From assembly GCA_017479935.1 (NCBI GenBank), contig JAFVBO010000089.1, positions 31,127-95,126 of the forward strand: a DNA stretch of 64,000 bases, written 5' to 3'. Made by a program: the position numbers and the translations under genes. The DNA comes from Lachnospiraceae bacterium (lineage in GTDB: Bacteria; Bacillota; Clostridia; Lachnospirales; Lachnospiraceae). Below the pieces are notes generated by a model, which saw only the letters and a list, made by a program, of their open reading frames with translations, did no database searches and had not been told where the DNA came from. Below are positions 62,412-64,000 of the stretch, piece after piece (the first letter of the stretch is position 1; each line of letters begins with the position of its first letter).

Positions 62412-62598
62412 TCACATGGGAAGCTGGTAACATTAAACGATCGATTTCGAACGGAGAAATCAGGGCCTGGAATACGCGTATCCAATCGTTATCGAATATA
62501 ACGTTACCTGGCCCTCTTACCTGACACCATAAAGCATCGCCACCCTCGTCCAAACCACCAGCAACGATTTACAGATTTCAGGAAAGGAGTTTCGTGTC

Positions 62599-63033
62599 AT
62601 GTACAACAGAGAAAAGGAAATCAGAGAAGCTATCTCATCAGGCGAATGTGCGCTCGACGCCCTTAAAGATGCCAGGGACAACCTTAAAAGTGCGGGCGGT
62701 TGGGGTTTGTTTGACCTCCTGGGCGGAGGTCTCATCAGTGGTCTGGTGAAGCATCGCAAGATCGAAGAAGCTAACGAAAGCCTTTACCGAGCAAAAGCTG
62801 CCCTGGATCATTTCCGTGATGAACTGGGTGATGTTCGTGACATCCAGTCGCTTAAAGTAGAAATAGGTGATTTTCTGACTTTCGCCGATTTTTTCTTCGA
62901 TGGCTTTTTTGCTGACATTATGGTTCAAAGCAAAATTCACGAAGCCCAGGACAATCTTGATGACGCAATCGCAAAAGTCACGACAATTCTTAAGCGGCTG
63001 CGCGCCAGCCTTCCGAGTGGAAGCGCGCAATAG
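62599..63033 (+). CDS. Small conserved-looking hypothetical protein
   Basis: A 144-residue cytoplasmic protein of unknown function, predicted to be mostly helical. Visible are an N-terminal helix with EIREAISSGECALDALKDA, a Gly-rich loop GLFDLLGGGLISGLVKHRKI, and a second helical half with FRDELGDV. I recall similar short proteins from Firmicutes but cannot name the family. AGGAAAGGAG precedes the ATG by nine bases. The next gene begins 83 bases later on the same strand. Confidence 0.6.
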   Translation: MYNREKEIREAISSGECALDALKDARDNLKSAGGWGLFDLLGGGLISGLVKHRKIEEANESLYRAKAALDHFRDELGDVRDIQSLKVEIGDFLTFADFFFDGFFADIMVQSKIHEAQDNLDDAIAKVTTILKRLRASLPSGSAQ

Positions 63034-63116
63034 CAAGAAGCAACTGGAAAAAGGAACGAAATCAGAAATCGCAGTCGAAATAGAAGCCTTGGGTAGTATC
63101 TTCCGGTATCAGTCTG

Positions 63117-64000
63117 ATGGCTGCCGGGAAGATCTGGCAGTTCCCGGTATTTCTCTGCCGGTTTTTCAGACAGTATATTGTTCCCTATCTCCTTTTCCAA
63201 ATCGAGACCCTTTTGTTTTACGGCTTTGCATACTATGTTGTTGCCGGTTTCGAGGGGGCAGCAGTCGAAGGGGCAGCAACTGGCACTTTATTGTTCGACC
63301 GTGTTATCGGCCAGACATTCGATACGACAAGTATATCCGGATTTTTGTTCGGTTCTTCATCCTTGTTGGCTGGTCTGACGGCGACATCTGCCTATACATG
63401 TCTGACCGAAAAGGCTATGGAGTACTTAAAGGAACAGAAGAATGAGCCTTTCATAACACGATTTACCGGTTTCTTCAAAGACAAAGCAGTTGTTCTTACT
63501 GTATTGATGACAATTGTCACAGTAGTCCACATAATAGCAAAAGCATATTGGAAAACCGGAACGTCTGGCATGACAGGAATGCTTATCTCCGGATTGATTT
63601 TGGCGCTCTGGGTGTATTTAGGGTTTCTGATGCTTAAAGAAACCACGCCGATGAGTTATATCTTAAATGTCTTTATAATGGCTGCCATCGACGCAGTATT
63701 TCCCATGCCAGCATACCAGTCGGAAGGTATCATAATCCAAGCATCGCTATTCCTGGCATTGCGACTGGGCTGCTTTATTCTTGTTGGTGCGTTGAACGGC
63801 GTTTATCTGAATCTTCGAGAAGATGTCCTGAACAATTATCGAAAGCCGCGTAAGACCCATCCCAAGCGATTTCGCCCTTCACATACAGGGCGAATGGATT
63901 CCTTGTGGAGTTTGGGAGGGGATATAAGCGGCCCTCTATCGTTTTCGGTGCTCCGGATTTTTCTGGTCTTGTACATACTGCTTCAGTGTTTCCAATGTGA
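63117..64000 (+). CDS. Multipass membrane protein, cut by the window edge
   Basis: An open frame from ATG 63117 to the window end, at least 294 codons with no stop. It reads MAAGKIWQFPVFLCRFF at the start and holds several hydrophobic segments (near 20-45, 55-75, 85-100, 128-145, 158-175, 180-210, 225-240). No family is recognised. The preceding in-frame stop is at 63081 and no strong Shine-Dalgarno is seen, so the start may be wrong. The downstream part lies outside the window. The short upstream gap suggests it is transcribed together with the gene at 62599. Confidence 0.5.
   Translation, partial: MAAGKIWQFPVFLCRFFRQYIVPYLLFQIETLLFYGFAYYVVAGFEGAAVEGAATGTLLFDRVIGQTFDTTSISGFLFGSSSLLAGLTATSAYTCLTEKAMEYLKEQKNEPFITRFTGFFKDKAVVLTVLMTIVTVVHIIAKAYWKTGTSGMTGMLISGLILALWVYLGFLMLKETTPMSYILNVFIMAAIDAVFPMPAYQSEGIIIQASLFLALRLGCFILVGALNGVYLNLREDVLNNYRKPRKTHPKRFRPSHTGRMDSLWSLGGDISGPLSFSVLRIFLVLYILLQCFQC

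Overview
The window looks like chromosomal DNA from a Gram-positive Clostridia, most like a gut Lachnospiraceae (inference, no species claimed). The signs are AAGGAGG ribosome binding sites, many lipobox lipoproteins, a GHKL/LytTR two-component pair, S-layer homology domains, an AGCS symporter, and no outer-membrane proteins. Its dominant content is a very large set of glycoside hydrolase family 3 (GH3) enzymes: seven intact genes, one broken gene and one tiny relic. All intact copies have the reversed domain order, with the GH3 C-terminal sandwich first, then an FnIII-like domain, then the catalytic barrel.

Layout: 0-0.35 kb is an N-terminally truncated FAD-dependent reductase remnant. 0.5-23.6 kb (+) is a surface glycan-degradation cluster: secreted GH3, InlB-repeat/CBM-like lipoprotein, two-TM GH3, SGNH lipoprotein, GH3 fused to a lipoprotein, SGNH lipoprotein, secreted GH3, InlB/CBM lipoprotein, SGNH lipoprotein. 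23.8-27.2 kb holds an alpha/beta hydrolase and an ABC exporter fused to a GNAT domain. 27.3-29.4 kb (-) is the GHKL kinase and LytTR regulator. 29.9-39.0 kb (-) repeats the secreted GH3 / CBM lipoprotein / two-TM GH3 triad, with an Ig-type (He_PIG) stalk in place of the InlB stalk. A decayed GH3 follows at 39.3-40.9 kb.

40.9-44.3 kb carries an HSL-type esterase, a TlpA-like thioredoxin lipoprotein and a three-S1-domain protein. 44.6-53.5 kb is a rhamnose-glycoside locus: rhamnulokinase, AraC regulator, GH78 rhamnosidase, a two-TM GH3 and a small membrane protein. 53.7-57.5 kb has an AGCS symporter, tRNA-Leu(AAG), an HD/UPF0158 fusion and YaaA. 57.5-64 kb is AT-richer and repeat- and pseudogene-rich: a MITE-like hairpin, an LRR/SLH surface protein, relics of an SLH protein and an HMG-CoA-lyase-like gene, an integrase-like/DUF6273 chimera, and two unrecognised genes.

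How the genes may work together (inference): secreted and membrane-tethered exo-glycosidases remove terminal sugars on the outer face of the membrane, CBM-like lipoproteins hold the glycan near the cell, and SGNH lipoproteins remove ester decorations. The rhamnose locus handles rhamnosides. No sugar transporter for these products is present in the window. The intergenic spaces are unusually rich in perfect hairpins and palindromic repeat families.
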